A stretch of DNA of 64,000 nt, taken from positions 248,001 through 312,000 of the forward strand of contig JAUSOQ010000043.1 of NCBI GenBank assembly GCA_030655755.1, written 5' to 3'. This document shows positions 29,896-38,580 of the stretch, one piece after another. The notes beneath the pieces were generated by a model. That model worked only from the letters and a program-made list of their open reading frames with translations. It ran no database searches and was not told the DNA's origin. The position numbers and the translations under genes were made by a program. The first letter of the stretch is position 1; each line of letters begins with the position of its first letter. This stretch comes from Coriobacteriia bacterium (lineage in GTDB: Bacteria > Actinomycetota > Coriobacteriia > Anaerosomatales > Anaerosomataceae).

Positions 29896-31262
29896 GTCAC
29901 GTTCGCCTCCACAGAGGCCTCAAGGGGCGAGGTAAGGACCCGTACGGGGGCAGCCGAGAGGAACGCAGCGAGAGATCGTCTCGCGCGCTCAGCATGTGCT
30001 GCGTACCGTGCCCGCTTCGATCGAACCGGTGGATCGAGCGCCGGCAGCAGTCCGATGTTCACGTGCATCGGCTGGTAGGCTCGCGTCTTCGGATCGGTCG
30101 CATATCCGATCAACGCGCCGAGCGCAGTGTCATGCGGGAGCACGAATGGCGACGCACCGGTGAGGCTGGCATAGGTGTTGATCGCAGCCAGAAGGCCCGA
30201 GCCGACCGCCTCGAGATAGCCTTCGGTGCCAGCCAGCTGTCCGGCGATGCGGATTGCAGGCTTACTGCGAAGCGAGAGGTCGGGAGTCAGCAGGCGCGGC
30301 GCGTCGATGTAGGTGTTGCGGTGCATGACGCCGAAACGGAGGAACTCGGCGGATCGAAGTCCCGGGATCAACCGGAAGACGCGTTCTTGTTCGCCGAACA
30401 CGAGGTTGGTCTGAAAGCCTACAAGGTTGTAGGCGGTGCCGTCACGGTTCTCGGGGCGAAGTTGGACTACTGCCCAAGGCCGATGGCCGGTGCGGGGGTC
30501 TGTGAGTCCGACCGGTTTCATGGCACCAAAACGAACGGCGTCGATGCCACGACGAGCGATCTCTTCGATGGGCTGACAGGCTTGGAAGAGATCGGATGTG
30601 TCGAACTCCTTTGCGTTCACGCGGCGGGCAGCAGCGAGTTCGCTGATGAAGCGCTCGTACTGGTCACGGGACATGGGGCAGTTGAGGTAGTCTGCTCCCT
30701 CGCCCTTGTCGTACCGTGACGCTGCGAACACGACTGAGCGATCGATGCTGTGAGCGTCGATCAGGGGCGCTGCAGCGTCGTAGAACGATAGACGGTCCGA
30801 ACCTACGAGCGAAGAGAGGTCCTGTTCGAGTCCACGACTCGCAAGGGGGCCCGCCGCAACGATGACCGCTCGGTCACGGGGAATGTGAGTGACCTCTTCC
30901 CGAATGACGTCAATCAGCGGATGCTGTTCAACCAGTCTAGTAGCTCGCGCAGAGAACGCCTGACGATCGACGGCAAGGGCCATACCTGCGGGTACCGCGG
31001 TCTCTCGGGCTACAACAACAAGGAAGCTTCCAAGTGTGGTCAGCTCGCGCTTGAGCATACCTGGAGCGGTTTCAGGGTCATCGCTCTTGAACGAGTTCGA
31101 GCATACGAGCTCTGCGAGATCACTGGAATGGTGCGCGGGAGCATTCATCGTTGGGCGCATCTCGTACAACTCAACACGAACGCCACGTGCGGCGAGCTGC
31201 CAGGCGGCCTCGGTGCCGGCGAGACCCCCACCGATAACGGTCACAACCGGGATATGCGGCAA
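29892..31262 (-). CDS. trmFO: Methylenetetrahydrofolate-tRNA-(uracil-5-)-methyltransferase
   Basis: TrmFO is the FAD- and folate-dependent enzyme that makes m5U54 in tRNA. The nucleotide-binding motif VIGGGLAGTEAAW is followed by YEMRP, ELVCSNSFKSD, and the C-terminal GTEGYLEAVGSGLLAA segment. For the start I prefer TTG at 31260-31262, which gives a normal family N-terminus and has AGGAG five bases upstream. A GTG at 31311-31313 overlapping the dprA stop is in frame and would add 17 unconserved residues. It lies between dprA and xerC, a neighbourhood also seen in firmicutes. Confidence 0.94.
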   Translation of the reverse strand: MPHIPVVTVIGGGLAGTEAAWQLAARGVRVELYEMRPTMNAPAHHSSDLAELVCSNSFKSDDPETAPGMLKRELTTLGSFLVVVARETAVPAGMALAVDRQAFSARATRLVEQHPLIDVIREEVTHIPRDRAVIVAAGPLASRGLEQDLSSLVGSDRLSFYDAAAPLIDAHSIDRSVVFAASRYDKGEGADYLNCPMSRDQYERFISELAAARRVNAKEFDTSDLFQACQPIEEIARRGIDAVRFGAMKPVGLTDPRTGHRPWAVVQLRPENRDGTAYNLVGFQTNLVFGEQERVFRLIPGLRSAEFLRFGVMHRNTYIDAPRLLTPDLSLRSKPAIRIAGQLAGTEGYLEAVGSGLLAAINTYASLTGASPFVLPHDTALGALIGYATDPKTRAYQPMHVNIGLLPALDPPVRSKRARYAAHAERARRSLAAFLSAAPVRVLTSPLEASVEANVT

Positions 31263-31309
31263 AAGGGCTCCTGATGTCGATGTCGGGTATGTGGGATTGT
31301 AACCGTCAT

Positions 31310-32185
31310 TCACCCATATTTGCTAATGCTGTATCTCCCGTCCCGAAGACGCGTGACGCCTCCCTTCAGCTCGAGATATGTAAGAGCACGTGCGATCGAG
31401 ACCACATCACATTTGAGACAGAAGGCCAGGTCATCCGGTCTCATGGGGTTGGCGCGGAGCGCTATCAAGATAGGGTCCTCACTCGCTTGGGGCGCTTCCC
31501 ATTCATTCGTGAGACGGTCCTCAAGCTTGAAGCCGGCTGCAGCCAGAGCATCACGGAGTTCCGATTCGCAGGTTATAGGTTGGCATCCCTGGCTGATCAG
31601 GCGATTCGCTCCTCTGCATTCCGGTGCGAAGATCGAGCCAGGAACGGCCAATACGTCCCTTCCTGCGGCGAGTGCGTGATCTGCGGTGCCGAACGTGCCA
31701 CTCGGCAGTCCGGCTTCGACGACAAGAACCGCCAGAGACAGGCCAGCGATGATCCGGTTCCTTCGCGCAAAAGCCCAGCGCAGTGGCGGGGTACCCCAGG
31801 TCGCCTCAGAGATGACGGCTTGGTGTGTTCGCATGGTGGCGAGAAGCTTTGCCGCCCTGTGAGGGTAGTCAACGTCTGCTCCACAGCCCAGCACCGCAAC
31901 GGTGCTACCTTCTGCCTCAATGGCGGCGTTATGAGCCGCCATGTCACAACCGATCGCTCCACCAGAGACGATGGTGATCCCATTCCCGGCGGCCCAGCCG
32001 GCGAACCTACGTGCGCATGCGAGTCCGTACGGTGTGGCCTGGCGCGCTCCAATGACGGCAAGGCACGGTCCCAGTAAGTCACGATCACCGAAGCCGTGGA
32101 GCATCGCGGGTGGGTCAGACGTTCGGCGAAGCAGCTCAGGATAGCCGGTGTCCTCAAGCATTATCTTCCAGCGGTCCTCGCTCAT
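31310..32185 (-). CDS. dprA: DNA processing protein DprA
   Basis: DprA protects incoming single-stranded DNA and loads RecA during transformation. The 291-residue protein has the Rossmann-like core with VSGGAIGCDMAAH and RRNRIIAGLS, then the GLPSGTF segment. It ends with a C-terminal winged helix (PMRPDDLAFCLKCDVVSIAR). Its ATG overlaps the comM stop (ATGA). Other competence machinery is absent from the window, so competence itself cannot be claimed. Confidence 0.94.
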   Translation of the reverse strand: MSEDRWKIMLEDTGYPELLRRTSDPPAMLHGFGDRDLLGPCLAVIGARQATPYGLACARRFAGWAAGNGITIVSGGAIGCDMAAHNAAIEAEGSTVAVLGCGADVDYPHRAAKLLATMRTHQAVISEATWGTPPLRWAFARRNRIIAGLSLAVLVVEAGLPSGTFGTADHALAAGRDVLAVPGSIFAPECRGANRLISQGCQPITCESELRDALAAAGFKLEDRLTNEWEAPQASEDPILIALRANPMRPDDLAFCLKCDVVSIARALTYLELKGGVTRLRDGRYSISKYG

Positions 32186-33660
32186 ACCGTATCTCCAATG
32201 CGATACCCGGCGGCCTCAAGTACGTGATCACGCGTTACCTTCGTCTCGCCAGCGAGATCGGCGATGGTACGTGCTACGCGGAGTGTCCGCGTGACTGCCC
32301 GTCCGGATAGGCCGATAGTCCGCGCGAGTGTCTCCAGCGTCGTCAGCGCCGCTCTGTTTGGCAGGCATGCAGCGAGTAGTCGTCCACCCGTGAGTGCGCG
32401 GGTCGGGGGCCGGTCTCCGGAGAATGCGATCGCCTTGTTCACACGTCGGGCGACACTCTCGGAGGGTTCTTCCTCTGCAGCTGCGAGGATACGGCCAGGA
32501 TCTATGCGGTCGACACGTATCCTCATGTCGATGCGATCGAGGAGAGGGCCGCCAATACGCGTCATATACCGGTCGATCATCGCCTCGGTGCACGTACAGC
32601 GCTTTTCAGCATCGCCGAGATAGCCACACGGACAGGGGTTCATCGCTGCGATGAGGGCGAAAGCGGCAGGATAGACGACTCTACCGTCAGCGCGAACCAG
32701 CGTTATCGACCCGTCTTCCAGCGGTTGTCGCATCGCCTGCAATGTTGCGGGGCCGAACTCCGCAAGTTCGTCGAGGAACAGAACCCCGTTGTGCGCTAGG
32801 CTGATCTCTCCCGGTCTCAGTGGCGAGCCTCCGCCGATCAGGCCAACGCTTGAGGTGGAGTGGTGCGGCATGCGGAAGGGACGGACTCCTGCGAGTGCAG
32901 GGCGCTCGTCCACGCCTGCTACGGAGTGCACGAGTGCGGTCGTCAGACGCTCGTCATCATTGAGCGGAGGCAGTATTCCGCCAAGTCGTCTGGCAAGCAT
33001 CGTTTTCCCCGACCCCGGGGGTCCGACGAACAGTAGGTTGTGACTCCCGGCTGCTGCGATCTCGAGCGCTCGTTTGGCGCCGTCATGCCCTGCGACATCG
33101 GCGAGGTCCGGTAGGCTCAAACGGTCGAAAGGCTCAGTGCAATGCGGCTCCCTGGAGACGATATCGCCGCAGCGCAGCGCGCTCATGTGATCGACGATGC
33201 GGCAACGTACCCTTCCGACCACCGCTGCCGCCGGCAGCGCAGCGGATGGACCAAGCAGATCGTATCCCATCTGGGCCGCTGTATAGGCGTGTGCGAGCAT
33301 GCCAGGCACTGGACGCACGCTGCCATCCAGAGCAAGCTCACCGACCGCAGTCGCTCCTTCCACGAGTGAGGCGGATATCTGCTTGGTCGCCGTAAGAACA
33401 GCAAGCGCGATAGGCAGGTCGAATCCCGTGCCGTGTTTACGCATCGGTGCCGGCGCAAGGTTGATGATCACCCTTGCATTCGGGAACTGCAGCCCAGCCG
33501 CTCGTATCGCGGAGCGAACACGCTCGCGTGCTTCCTGGACCGCTGTATCGCCAAGTCCGACGATCCCGAACATCGGCAACCCTGAGCTGACGTCTGCCTG
33601 GACCTCGACAGGTAGCGCATCGACACCGAGTAGCGTCGCAGTCATCACTGTCGCTTGCAT
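32182..33660 (-). CDS. comM: ComM/YifB-family Mg-chelatase-like AAA+ ATPase
   Basis: ComM is a helicase that helps branch migration during transformation. The 492-residue protein has an N-terminal Lon-S5-like domain, Walker A GPPGSGKT at 213-220 and Walker B VLFLDELAEF. The NPCPCGYLGDAEKRCTC cysteine cluster typical of YifB follows, and then the C-terminal Mg-chelatase domain. It sits in the yraN-comM-dprA order found in many bacteria, one base after yraN. Confidence 0.94.
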   Translation of the reverse strand: MQATVMTATLLGVDALPVEVQADVSSGLPMFGIVGLGDTAVQEARERVRSAIRAAGLQFPNARVIINLAPAPMRKHGTGFDLPIALAVLTATKQISASLVEGATAVGELALDGSVRPVPGMLAHAYTAAQMGYDLLGPSAALPAAAVVGRVRCRIVDHMSALRCGDIVSREPHCTEPFDRLSLPDLADVAGHDGAKRALEIAAAGSHNLLFVGPPGSGKTMLARRLGGILPPLNDDERLTTALVHSVAGVDERPALAGVRPFRMPHHSTSSVGLIGGGSPLRPGEISLAHNGVLFLDELAEFGPATLQAMRQPLEDGSITLVRADGRVVYPAAFALIAAMNPCPCGYLGDAEKRCTCTEAMIDRYMTRIGGPLLDRIDMRIRVDRIDPGRILAAAEEEPSESVARRVNKAIAFSGDRPPTRALTGGRLLAACLPNRAALTTLETLARTIGLSGRAVTRTLRVARTIADLAGETKVTRDHVLEAAGYRIGDTV

Positions 33661-33661
33661 C

Positions 33662-34033
33662 TTATGACTCTACGAGAAAGGCTGCTCGGTGATGGCGGAG
33701 CAATGCCCGGTCCTCGGACAACACCCGTATGGCGATCACATCGAATCGAACGGTCGAAGGTCCGACTCCGGCGTGTGCCATGTATGCGCGGGCCAGTCTG
33801 ACCAGTCGCTTTTGCTTCGTGCGCGAGACGGCGTCTTCTGGAGTCCCTGCTGAGCTGGTACGCCGGGTCTTCACTTCCACGAAAACGAGGTCAGTACCAT
33901 CCAGCGCAATGATATCGACCTCGCCTGTTGCACAGCGCCAGTTCTGCTCCGCAATGGTCATGCCGATCCGCTGCAGGTACTGGACTGCGGCTGCCTCTCC
34001 CTTTACCCCTAGCTCTGTGGTCTTCTCGGTCAT
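33662..34033 (-). CDS. UPF0102 family nuclease-fold protein YraN
   Basis: The 123-residue protein has the Holliday-resolvase-like core of UPF0102: GEAAAVQYLQRIG, then TGEVDIIALDGTDLVFVEVKTR, with the acidic and lysine residues of a PD-(D/E)XK-type site. Its function is not established. The ribosome site AAGGGGGG is eight bases before the ATG. It lies between rnhB and comM, the usual location of the family. Confidence 0.92.
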   Translation of the reverse strand: MTEKTTELGVKGEAAAVQYLQRIGMTIAEQNWRCATGEVDIIALDGTDLVFVEVKTRRTSSAGTPEDAVSRTKQKRLVRLARAYMAHAGVGPSTVRFDVIAIRVLSEDRALLRHHRAAFLVES

Positions 34034-34110
34034 AACGGCATCCCCCCTTGGCGTGAGGATGACGCATCATGTTTTCCCGGAGCTTAACCGAAGCAGAACG
34101 GAAACTGGCC

Positions 34111-34887
34111 TCAGAAGAGGCGGTGCTGTCCGCACGGCGTGAAAGAGAGGCGATGTATGGGAGAGGGGCCGATCCGTTCGATGGCCTCAAGGTGGTCGGC
34201 CGTGCCGTAACCCTTGTTGGCGGCCAGGCCGTATCCAGGATAATCGCCGTCGAGCTCGCGCATGAGAGCATCCCGGTCGACTTTCGCCACCACAGATGCG
34301 GCGGCGACACACGCACACTGTCGGTCACCTCCGACGACGAACGTGGATAGGATTCTAAGATCGACTGCAAGGCCGTCAGCGATAACGTGGTCAACACTGA
34401 GGGACAGACCGTCTATCGCAGTGCGCATTGCGAGGGTATTAGCCGCGGCTATGCCGAGCGCGTCGATGCGCTGCGGTGTGACATGAGCGACAGAGATCGC
34501 GATCGCCGCTTCACGTACGCGTTGTGCCACGCTCTCACGAACGGCGGGTTTCAGGCGTTTGGAGTCATCCAGTCCTGCAACGTGGGTTCGAACGTCGAGT
34601 ACTACCGCGGCGGCGCTGACCGGTCCAGCAAGCGCTCCCCTGCCTACCTCGTCGACGCCGGCGATGACCGCATAGCCCGCTTCGTGAAGCGTTGACTGAA
34701 GCGCCATCATGCGAAAGACCCGCGTACGCTCTGCCTCGTCGGCGGCAAGTCTGCGTCGGGCGACGGCCACAGCCGCCTGAACGCCTGCTCGCGGATCGTC
34801 AAGGAACTGGATGACAAGCGCGTCCAGTGCTTCAAGCGGAGCTGCACTCAACGACATACGGATCTCGTTGACGCTGCGTAGACTCAT
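34111..34887 (-). CDS. rnhB: Ribonuclease HII
   Basis: RNase HII removes ribonucleotides embedded in DNA. The 258-residue protein has a roughly 70-residue N-terminal extension like that of Bacillus RnhB. The catalytic motif AGVDEVGRGALAGPV (D79, E80) is followed by LDDSKRLK, ADGLAVD and the C-terminal NKGYGTADHLEAI. The ribosome site is weak, and an ATG ten codons in (GAGAT ahead) is an alternative. It is six bases after lepB. Confidence 0.95.
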   Translation of the reverse strand: MSLRSVNEIRMSLSAAPLEALDALVIQFLDDPRAGVQAAVAVARRRLAADEAERTRVFRMMALQSTLHEAGYAVIAGVDEVGRGALAGPVSAAAVVLDVRTHVAGLDDSKRLKPAVRESVAQRVREAAIAISVAHVTPQRIDALGIAAANTLAMRTAIDGLSLSVDHVIADGLAVDLRILSTFVVGGDRQCACVAAASVVAKVDRDALMRELDGDYPGYGLAANKGYGTADHLEAIERIGPSPIHRLSFTPCGQHRLF

Positions 34888-34893
34888 GAGTTG

Positions 34894-35541
34894 CTAGAGG
34901 GTACCGAAGTCGGATATCGGCCAGTAGATGAAGAATGCCTTACCGACTATCCTGGACACCGGTTGCGGGCCGAACCAACGACTGTCCTGGCTGTTGTCTC
35001 GGTTGTCTCCCATCAGCCAGACGTAGCCATCGGGTATGACCACCGGCAGTGCGAGTGCCCCTCGGTCGTTCTGCGCGCCATGCGTGTAGGGTTCATCGAG
35101 CGGCTGCCCATCCACGTACACAAGGCCGTCACGTACGTCGACCTCCTGTCCTCCGACCGCGATGACCCGCTTGATGTAGTCGGTGGAGTTTGATGCGGGT
35201 GACAAGAATACGACGATGTCGCCGTAGTGGGGTTCTTCGAAGCGATAGATGAATTTGTTGGCGATGACGTAGTCGCCGATCTCAAGCGTGGGAATCATCG
35301 ACCCTGTTGGGATGATGAAAGGTTGGACCACCCAGGTCTTTATGCCTGTGGCAAGAAGGAAGGCGACTCCAACGAGGACAACGAGTTCGAGAACCCAGCG
35401 ACCGAACGATACCTCGTCACTGGTGCGGGAAGTTGCGTCGTCAGGACCGATCTCTTCATCGGGGGCGATCAGACACGACCCGGGAGCAACCTGCTCCCGG
35501 GTCGTGTCGGTCTGTTGATATATCTCGTGACTCTCGGTCAC
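34894..35541 (-). CDS. lepB: Signal peptidase I, copy 1
   Basis: Type I signal peptidase removes signal peptides on the outer face of the membrane. Of 215 residues, 1-48 are an acidic cytoplasmic tail and about 50-66 form the membrane anchor. The catalytic serine is S81 in PTGSMIPTL and the general base is K124 in YIKRVIAVGG. GDNRDNSQDSRWFG is the conserved C-terminal box. The GTG start has GGAGG four bases upstream. Residues 12-24 are encoded by a perfect 17-bp inverted repeat. It is the first of three lepB paralogues within about 5.7 kb. Confidence 0.94.
   Translation of the reverse strand: MTESHEIYQQTDTTREQVAPGSCLIAPDEEIGPDDATSRTSDEVSFGRWVLELVVLVGVAFLLATGIKTWVVQPFIIPTGSMIPTLEIGDYVIANKFIYRFEEPHYGDIVVFLSPASNSTDYIKRVIAVGGQEVDVRDGLVYVDGQPLDEPYTHGAQNDRGALALPVVIPDGYVWLMGDNRDNSQDSRWFGPQPVSRIVGKAFFIYWPISDFGTL
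35472..35508 (-). terminator. 17-bp perfect hairpin inside the 5' end of lepB copy 1
   Basis: Arms of 17 bases (35472-35488 and 35492-35508) pair perfectly around a three-base loop; the inner part is CCCGGGAGCA against TGCTCCCGGG. It starts about 34 bases into the coding region of lepB and about 48 bases after the rplS stop. No T run follows. It could end part of the rplS transcripts or restrain lepB translation. Confidence 0.6.
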
Positions 35542-35555
35542 GTCGCCTCCGTTGC

Positions 35556-35897
35556 TTACCGTAGCTCTTTGACGCGCGCAGCCTTGCCCACCCTGTCGCG
35601 CAGGTAGTACAGCTTGGAGCGACGGACCTTGCCGCGAGTAACGACCTCGAGTTTCACGATCTTGGGTGAGTGAACCGGGAAGGTACGCTCAACGCCGACG
35701 GCGAACGAGACCTTGCGGACGGTGAACGTCTCGCGAGCGCTGTGACCGTGACGCTTGATCACGATGCCCTGAAACAGCTGGACTCGTTCACGTCCGCCTT
35801 CGACGACCTTGTAATTCACCTTCACGGTGTCGCCGACCTTGAACTGGGGCAGTTCCTCTTGGAGCTGCTGCTGCTCGATCGCGCGGATTCTGTTCAT
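35556..35897 (-). CDS. rplS: 50S ribosomal protein L19
   Basis: L19 lies at the 30S-50S interface. The 113-residue product has the family pattern [20 protein letters not shown] then [13 protein letters not shown] and FPVHSPKI, and ends [17 protein letters not shown]. It has its own promoter between lepB copy 2 and its start. The usual rpsP-rimM-trmD-rplS order is interrupted here by a signal peptidase gene. Confidence 0.98.
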   Translation of the reverse strand: MNRIRAIEQQQLQEELPQFKVGDTVKVNYKVVEGGRERVQLFQGIVIKRHGHSARETFTVRKVSFAVGVERTFPVHSPKIVKLEVVTRGKVRRSKLYYLRDRVGKAARVKELR

Positions 35898-35956
35898 TCT
35901 AGGGTTCCTGTTCTTCGTCTACCGCCTACGCGGGTGGTCATCAGACACGAGTGGTC

Positions 35957-35986
35957 AGTATAGACCAGGGCTCATGGGACGCGCAA
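35957..35986 (-). promoter_or_regulatory. Promoter candidate for rplS
   Basis: On the minus strand TTGCGC (35981-35986) and TATACT (35957-35962) are 18 bases apart, about 60 bases before the rplS start and just after the lepB copy 2 stop. The -10 is strong and the -35 moderate. Confidence 0.55.
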
Positions 35987-35995
35987 ACGCGAGAT

Positions 35996-36556
35996 TCAGA
36001 GTGTCTCGATCCTGGAGAGAGGCCAGATGCGCAGGAACGCCCTGCCATGCACGCTACTCAACGGTCGCGGACCGAAGAAGCGAGAATCAGTGCTGTTCGT
36101 TCGATTGTCTCCCATGAGCCAGATCTGCCCCTCGGGAATCACCGATGGCACGTTGACGCCGCCCATCTCGGTGATAGCGCCATGCGTGTAGGGCTCAACC
36201 AGTGGGATGCCGTTGACGTCCACCATACCATCGTTGATATCGACCTCTTGCCCTGCTACGGCGATGACTCTCTTGATGAGTGGGATCGGACCTCCCATAG
36301 GGTCGTCCAGCACCACGATGTCGCCCGGTCGAGGATCCTGAAAACGGTAGATGAACTTGTTGACGAGCACGCGCTCGTCGATCTGGATGGTTGGGATCAT
36401 CGATCCGCTCGGAATGGTGTACGGCATGACTATGTACGTGCGTATGCCCATCGCCAGAACGAATGCGATCCCCACCATGAGCAGCAGCTCTCCCGCCCAT
36501 CGTGCGAACGAGGGGGGACGCTGCTCTTCTAATGGATAAGACCGGTCGTCACTCAT
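35996..36556 (-). CDS. lepB: Signal peptidase I, copy 2
   Basis: The 186-residue protein has a short cytoplasmic tail, a membrane anchor at about 22-40, the catalytic serine S52 in PSGSMIPT, K95 in LIKRVIAVAG and the GDNRTNSTDSRFFG box. It is close in sequence to copy 1 over the anchor and catalytic core and looks like a tandem duplicate around rplS. The ATG overlaps the trmD stop by four bases, so it is part of the rpsP-trmD operon. Confidence 0.94.
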   Translation of the reverse strand: MSDDRSYPLEEQRPPSFARWAGELLLMVGIAFVLAMGIRTYIVMPYTIPSGSMIPTIQIDERVLVNKFIYRFQDPRPGDIVVLDDPMGGPIPLIKRVIAVAGQEVDINDGMVDVNGIPLVEPYTHGAITEMGGVNVPSVIPEGQIWLMGDNRTNSTDSRFFGPRPLSSVHGRAFLRIWPLSRIETL

Positions 36557-37302
36557 CTGTCGTCCGATCGTTTCAGGTCTTCCAGCAGCGAACGCGCGAA
36601 TTCCCGTTCCTCGTCATTGAGGTCGGCGGTTTCAAACAGGTCAGGACGCCTCATCGCAGTACGACGGATCGCTTCTGTGCGTCGCCATGCCGCGATACGT
36701 GCGTGGTCGCCACTCAGCAGCACATCAGGCACATCCAGACCTTCGAAGGAAGCCGGACGGGTGAAGTGTGGATATTCAAGCAGTCCCCAGGAGAACGACT
36801 CCTCTGTCGCGGACGCGTCGTGTCCGAGCACGCCGGGTAGAAGTCTCGTCACCGCATCAGTGAGCACCATCGCAGGAAGCTCACCACCGGTAAGCACGTA
36901 ATCGCCGATCGAGACCTCACGGTCGGCGAGCGTCCGTATGCGGTCGTCATACCCCTCGTAGCGTCCCACGAAGATAACAAGGCGGCTGCAAGTGGCGAGC
37001 TCCTCAACGAGCGGTTGCTTGAGCAACTCACCCTGCGGGCACATCAAGATCGTCGTCGCGGGACGCAGGTCCTGGGCCAGGATCTCAGCGTGCGCCCGAA
37101 AGAAGGGCTCGGGTTTCATCACCATGCCGGGGCCGCCGCCGAACGAGTAGTCGTCGGTCGTTCGGTGTTTCCCCTCGGCCCAGTCGCGGAGATCGTGAAC
37201 GTGGAACTCGACGATGCCCTTTCGCTCAGCAATGCCGAGCATGGAACCTGACAGTGTCGGCCCGAACAGCTCCGGAAAGATGGAGATGATATCGATCCGC
37301 AT
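36553..37302 (-). CDS. trmD: tRNA (guanine-N1)-methyltransferase
   Basis: TrmD makes m1G37 next to the anticodon and prevents frameshifting. The 249-residue SPOUT-type protein has DDYSFGGGPGMVMKPEP, the knot segments GRYEGYDDRI and SIGDYVLTGGELP, and the C-terminal GLLEYPHFTRP. The length is normal. It overlaps rimM by one base and lepB copy 2 by four. Confidence 0.97.
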   Translation of the reverse strand: MRIDIISIFPELFGPTLSGSMLGIAERKGIVEFHVHDLRDWAEGKHRTTDDYSFGGGPGMVMKPEPFFRAHAEILAQDLRPATTILMCPQGELLKQPLVEELATCSRLVIFVGRYEGYDDRIRTLADREVSIGDYVLTGGELPAMVLTDAVTRLLPGVLGHDASATEESFSWGLLEYPHFTRPASFEGLDVPDVLLSGDHARIAAWRRTEAIRRTAMRRPDLFETADLNDEEREFARSLLEDLKRSDDR

Positions 37303-37826
37303 CAGACGTCATCTCCATCGTCGATAAGACCCGGGAGTAGTCGGACGGTCGCTTCGTTCTCGTCGAAATCCACGTCGAGCAGCACTTCATCGATGATAGG
37401 GATAAGCACCTCGCCGTAAGTATCGCCTTCGATCACCCAGACGTCGTTCGCACCCGTGATGATGACATCCGTCACGATACCAAGAGGGCCGCGGATGACA
37501 TCGTGTACGCGGAGTCCTACCGGATCGGGCGCCCTCTCGAAGAGTTCGAGCGGAAGATCCTCTGGCCTGGCCATGAGCGTGCGACCGGCGATCGTACTGG
37601 CTGCGGAGAGGTCGTTGACACCACTGATGGAGAGCAACGGACCCTTCGGGCCAGGGCGCACGCCATCGATATCGCCTTCACGGAAAACGGGAGGCGGCGG
37701 TGCGATCCAGACGTGTAGCCCTACATAAGCATCGAGGGGCAGGTCGGTGAGTGTTCTCACCGAGACCTCCCCTCGCAGCCCATGCGCCTTCACGATCCGG
37801 CCTATCGGCACGAACGGTGCATTCAT
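37302..37826 (-). CDS. rimM: 16S rRNA processing protein RimM
   Basis: RimM binds S19 and aids 30S head assembly. The 174-residue protein starts with GRIVKAHGLRGEVSVRTLTD in the RimM domain and continues into the PRC-barrel half (GLRVHDVIRGPLGIVTDVI, then DEVLLDVDFD). The order khpA-rimM-trmD is conserved. Overlaps and short gaps imply one transcript from the rpsP promoter. Confidence 0.95.
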   Translation of the reverse strand: MNAPFVPIGRIVKAHGLRGEVSVRTLTDLPLDAYVGLHVWIAPPPPVFREGDIDGVRPGPKGPLLSISGVNDLSAASTIAGRTLMARPEDLPLELFERAPDPVGLRVHDVIRGPLGIVTDVIITGANDVWVIEGDTYGEVLIPIIDEVLLDVDFDENEATVRLLPGLIDDGDDV

Positions 37827-37830
37827 GATC

Positions 37831-38079
37831 TCAGCCGAGGATCTCCACTGTAGCGTCGGAGCCGTTGACAGAAGCAGCCGCGCGGACCAGAGTGCGCACA
37901 GCCTTGATCACGCGGCCCTGACGACCGATGACCTTGCCCACGTCGTCGCTGTGGACTCTGATCTCGTACACGGTCTGTCGGCTATCGTCCTTCTTCTCGA
38001 TCACGACGTCGGCAGGGTTGTCGACGAGCGACTCGATGATGTATTGGACAAGTCCATCACAGTCTGCGGCAGAAGCCAT
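37831..38079 (-). CDS. khpA: KH-domain RNA-binding protein KhpA
   Basis: The 82-residue protein consists of one KH domain with the GxxG loop in VIGRQGRVIKAVRTLV. KhpA pairs with KhpB in other bacteria and affects RNA and cell-elongation control. It lies two bases after rpsP and four bases before rimM, the standard position of this small gene. Confidence 0.94.
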   Translation of the reverse strand: MASAADCDGLVQYIIESLVDNPADVVIEKKDDSRQTVYEIRVHSDDVGKVIGRQGRVIKAVRTLVRAAASVNGSDATVEILG

Positions 38080-38081
38080 GT

Positions 38082-38435
38082 CTACTCAGCGTCTTTTGCA
38101 GGAGCCTCAGCGGCCTCGACAGCCTTTGCTGCGGCCGCAGTGGCCTTGGCCTGTGCCTTCTTAGAGAGCTTCGCGTCGGCCTTGGGCGCCTTGGTCTCGC
38201 CTTTGGCGATAGCGATGAGCTTCGCAACGGTCTCGGTGGGCTGGGCACCCTTCGCAAGCCAGGCATCGACCTTCTCGACGTCGAGTTCGACGGTCGAGGG
38301 TTGGGTGCGAGGATTGTAGCGTCCGAGGATCTCGATGAACCGACCATCACGCGGAGCGTGCGAGTCGGCCGCGACGACACGGTAGAACGGCGCCTTCTTA
38401 GCGCCGGCACGTGCCAGGCGGATCTTGACTGCCAA
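38082..38435 (-). CDS. rpsP: 30S ribosomal protein S16
   Basis: S16 is an early 16S-binding protein. The core [20 protein letters not shown] and the [12 protein letters not shown] segment are conserved. After about residue 80 there is a long Ala/Lys-rich tail ending AKDAE. The start is most likely TTG at 38433-38435, which gives the family N-terminus MAVKIRL and has GGAGG seven bases upstream. The GTG three codons earlier lies on top of the ribosome site. It is the first gene of rpsP-khpA-rimM-trmD-lepB. Confidence 0.95.
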   Translation of the reverse strand: MAVKIRLARAGAKKAPFYRVVAADSHAPRDGRFIEILGRYNPRTQPSTVELDVEKVDAWLAKGAQPTETVAKLIAIAKGETKAPKADAKLSKKAQAKATAAAAKAVEAAEAPAKDAE

Positions 38436-38455
38436 AACGTTCACCTCCGTGTAAG

Positions 38456-38479
38456 GTGGCGCCCCATGCGGGCGGCCAC
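38456..38479 (-). promoter_or_regulatory. Hairpin in the rpsP leader
   Basis: GTGGCGCCC and GGGCGGCCAC can pair with one bulge around a loop of about five bases, between the rpsP promoter and its ribosome site. It may be a translational control stem for the S16 operon. No known leader family is claimed. Confidence 0.35.
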
Positions 38480-38501
38480 TTCTGAGCTAGAGCGACTGCT
38501 A

Positions 38502-38530
38502 ATGATATGACAAGAGCGTAGTGCGGTCAA
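38502..38530 (-). promoter_or_regulatory. Promoter for the rpsP operon
   Basis: On the minus strand TTGACC (38525-38530) and TATCAT (38502-38507) are exactly 17 bases apart, about 67 bases before the rpsP start. It is one of the two best sigma-70-type matches in the window. Confidence 0.7.
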
Positions 38531-38546
38531 AGCGAGCGTAGGGTTA

Positions 38547-38572
38547 CTCGGCCAGCGTTGGACGCCCCCGAG
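38547..38572 (-). terminator. Interrupted hairpin after ffh
   Basis: CTCGG and GCGT pair with ACGC and CCGAG around a three-base loop with small internal mismatches, starting nine bases after the ffh stop and just ahead of the rpsP promoter. No T run is present. It is a probable terminator for smc-ftsY-lepB-ffh. Confidence 0.4.
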
Positions 38573-38580
38573 AAGACGCG

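Noticed and set aside
31310-33660. dprA and comM as evidence of a natural transformation locus
   Set aside because: Both genes are widespread in non-competent bacteria, and no uptake or pilus genes are present here.
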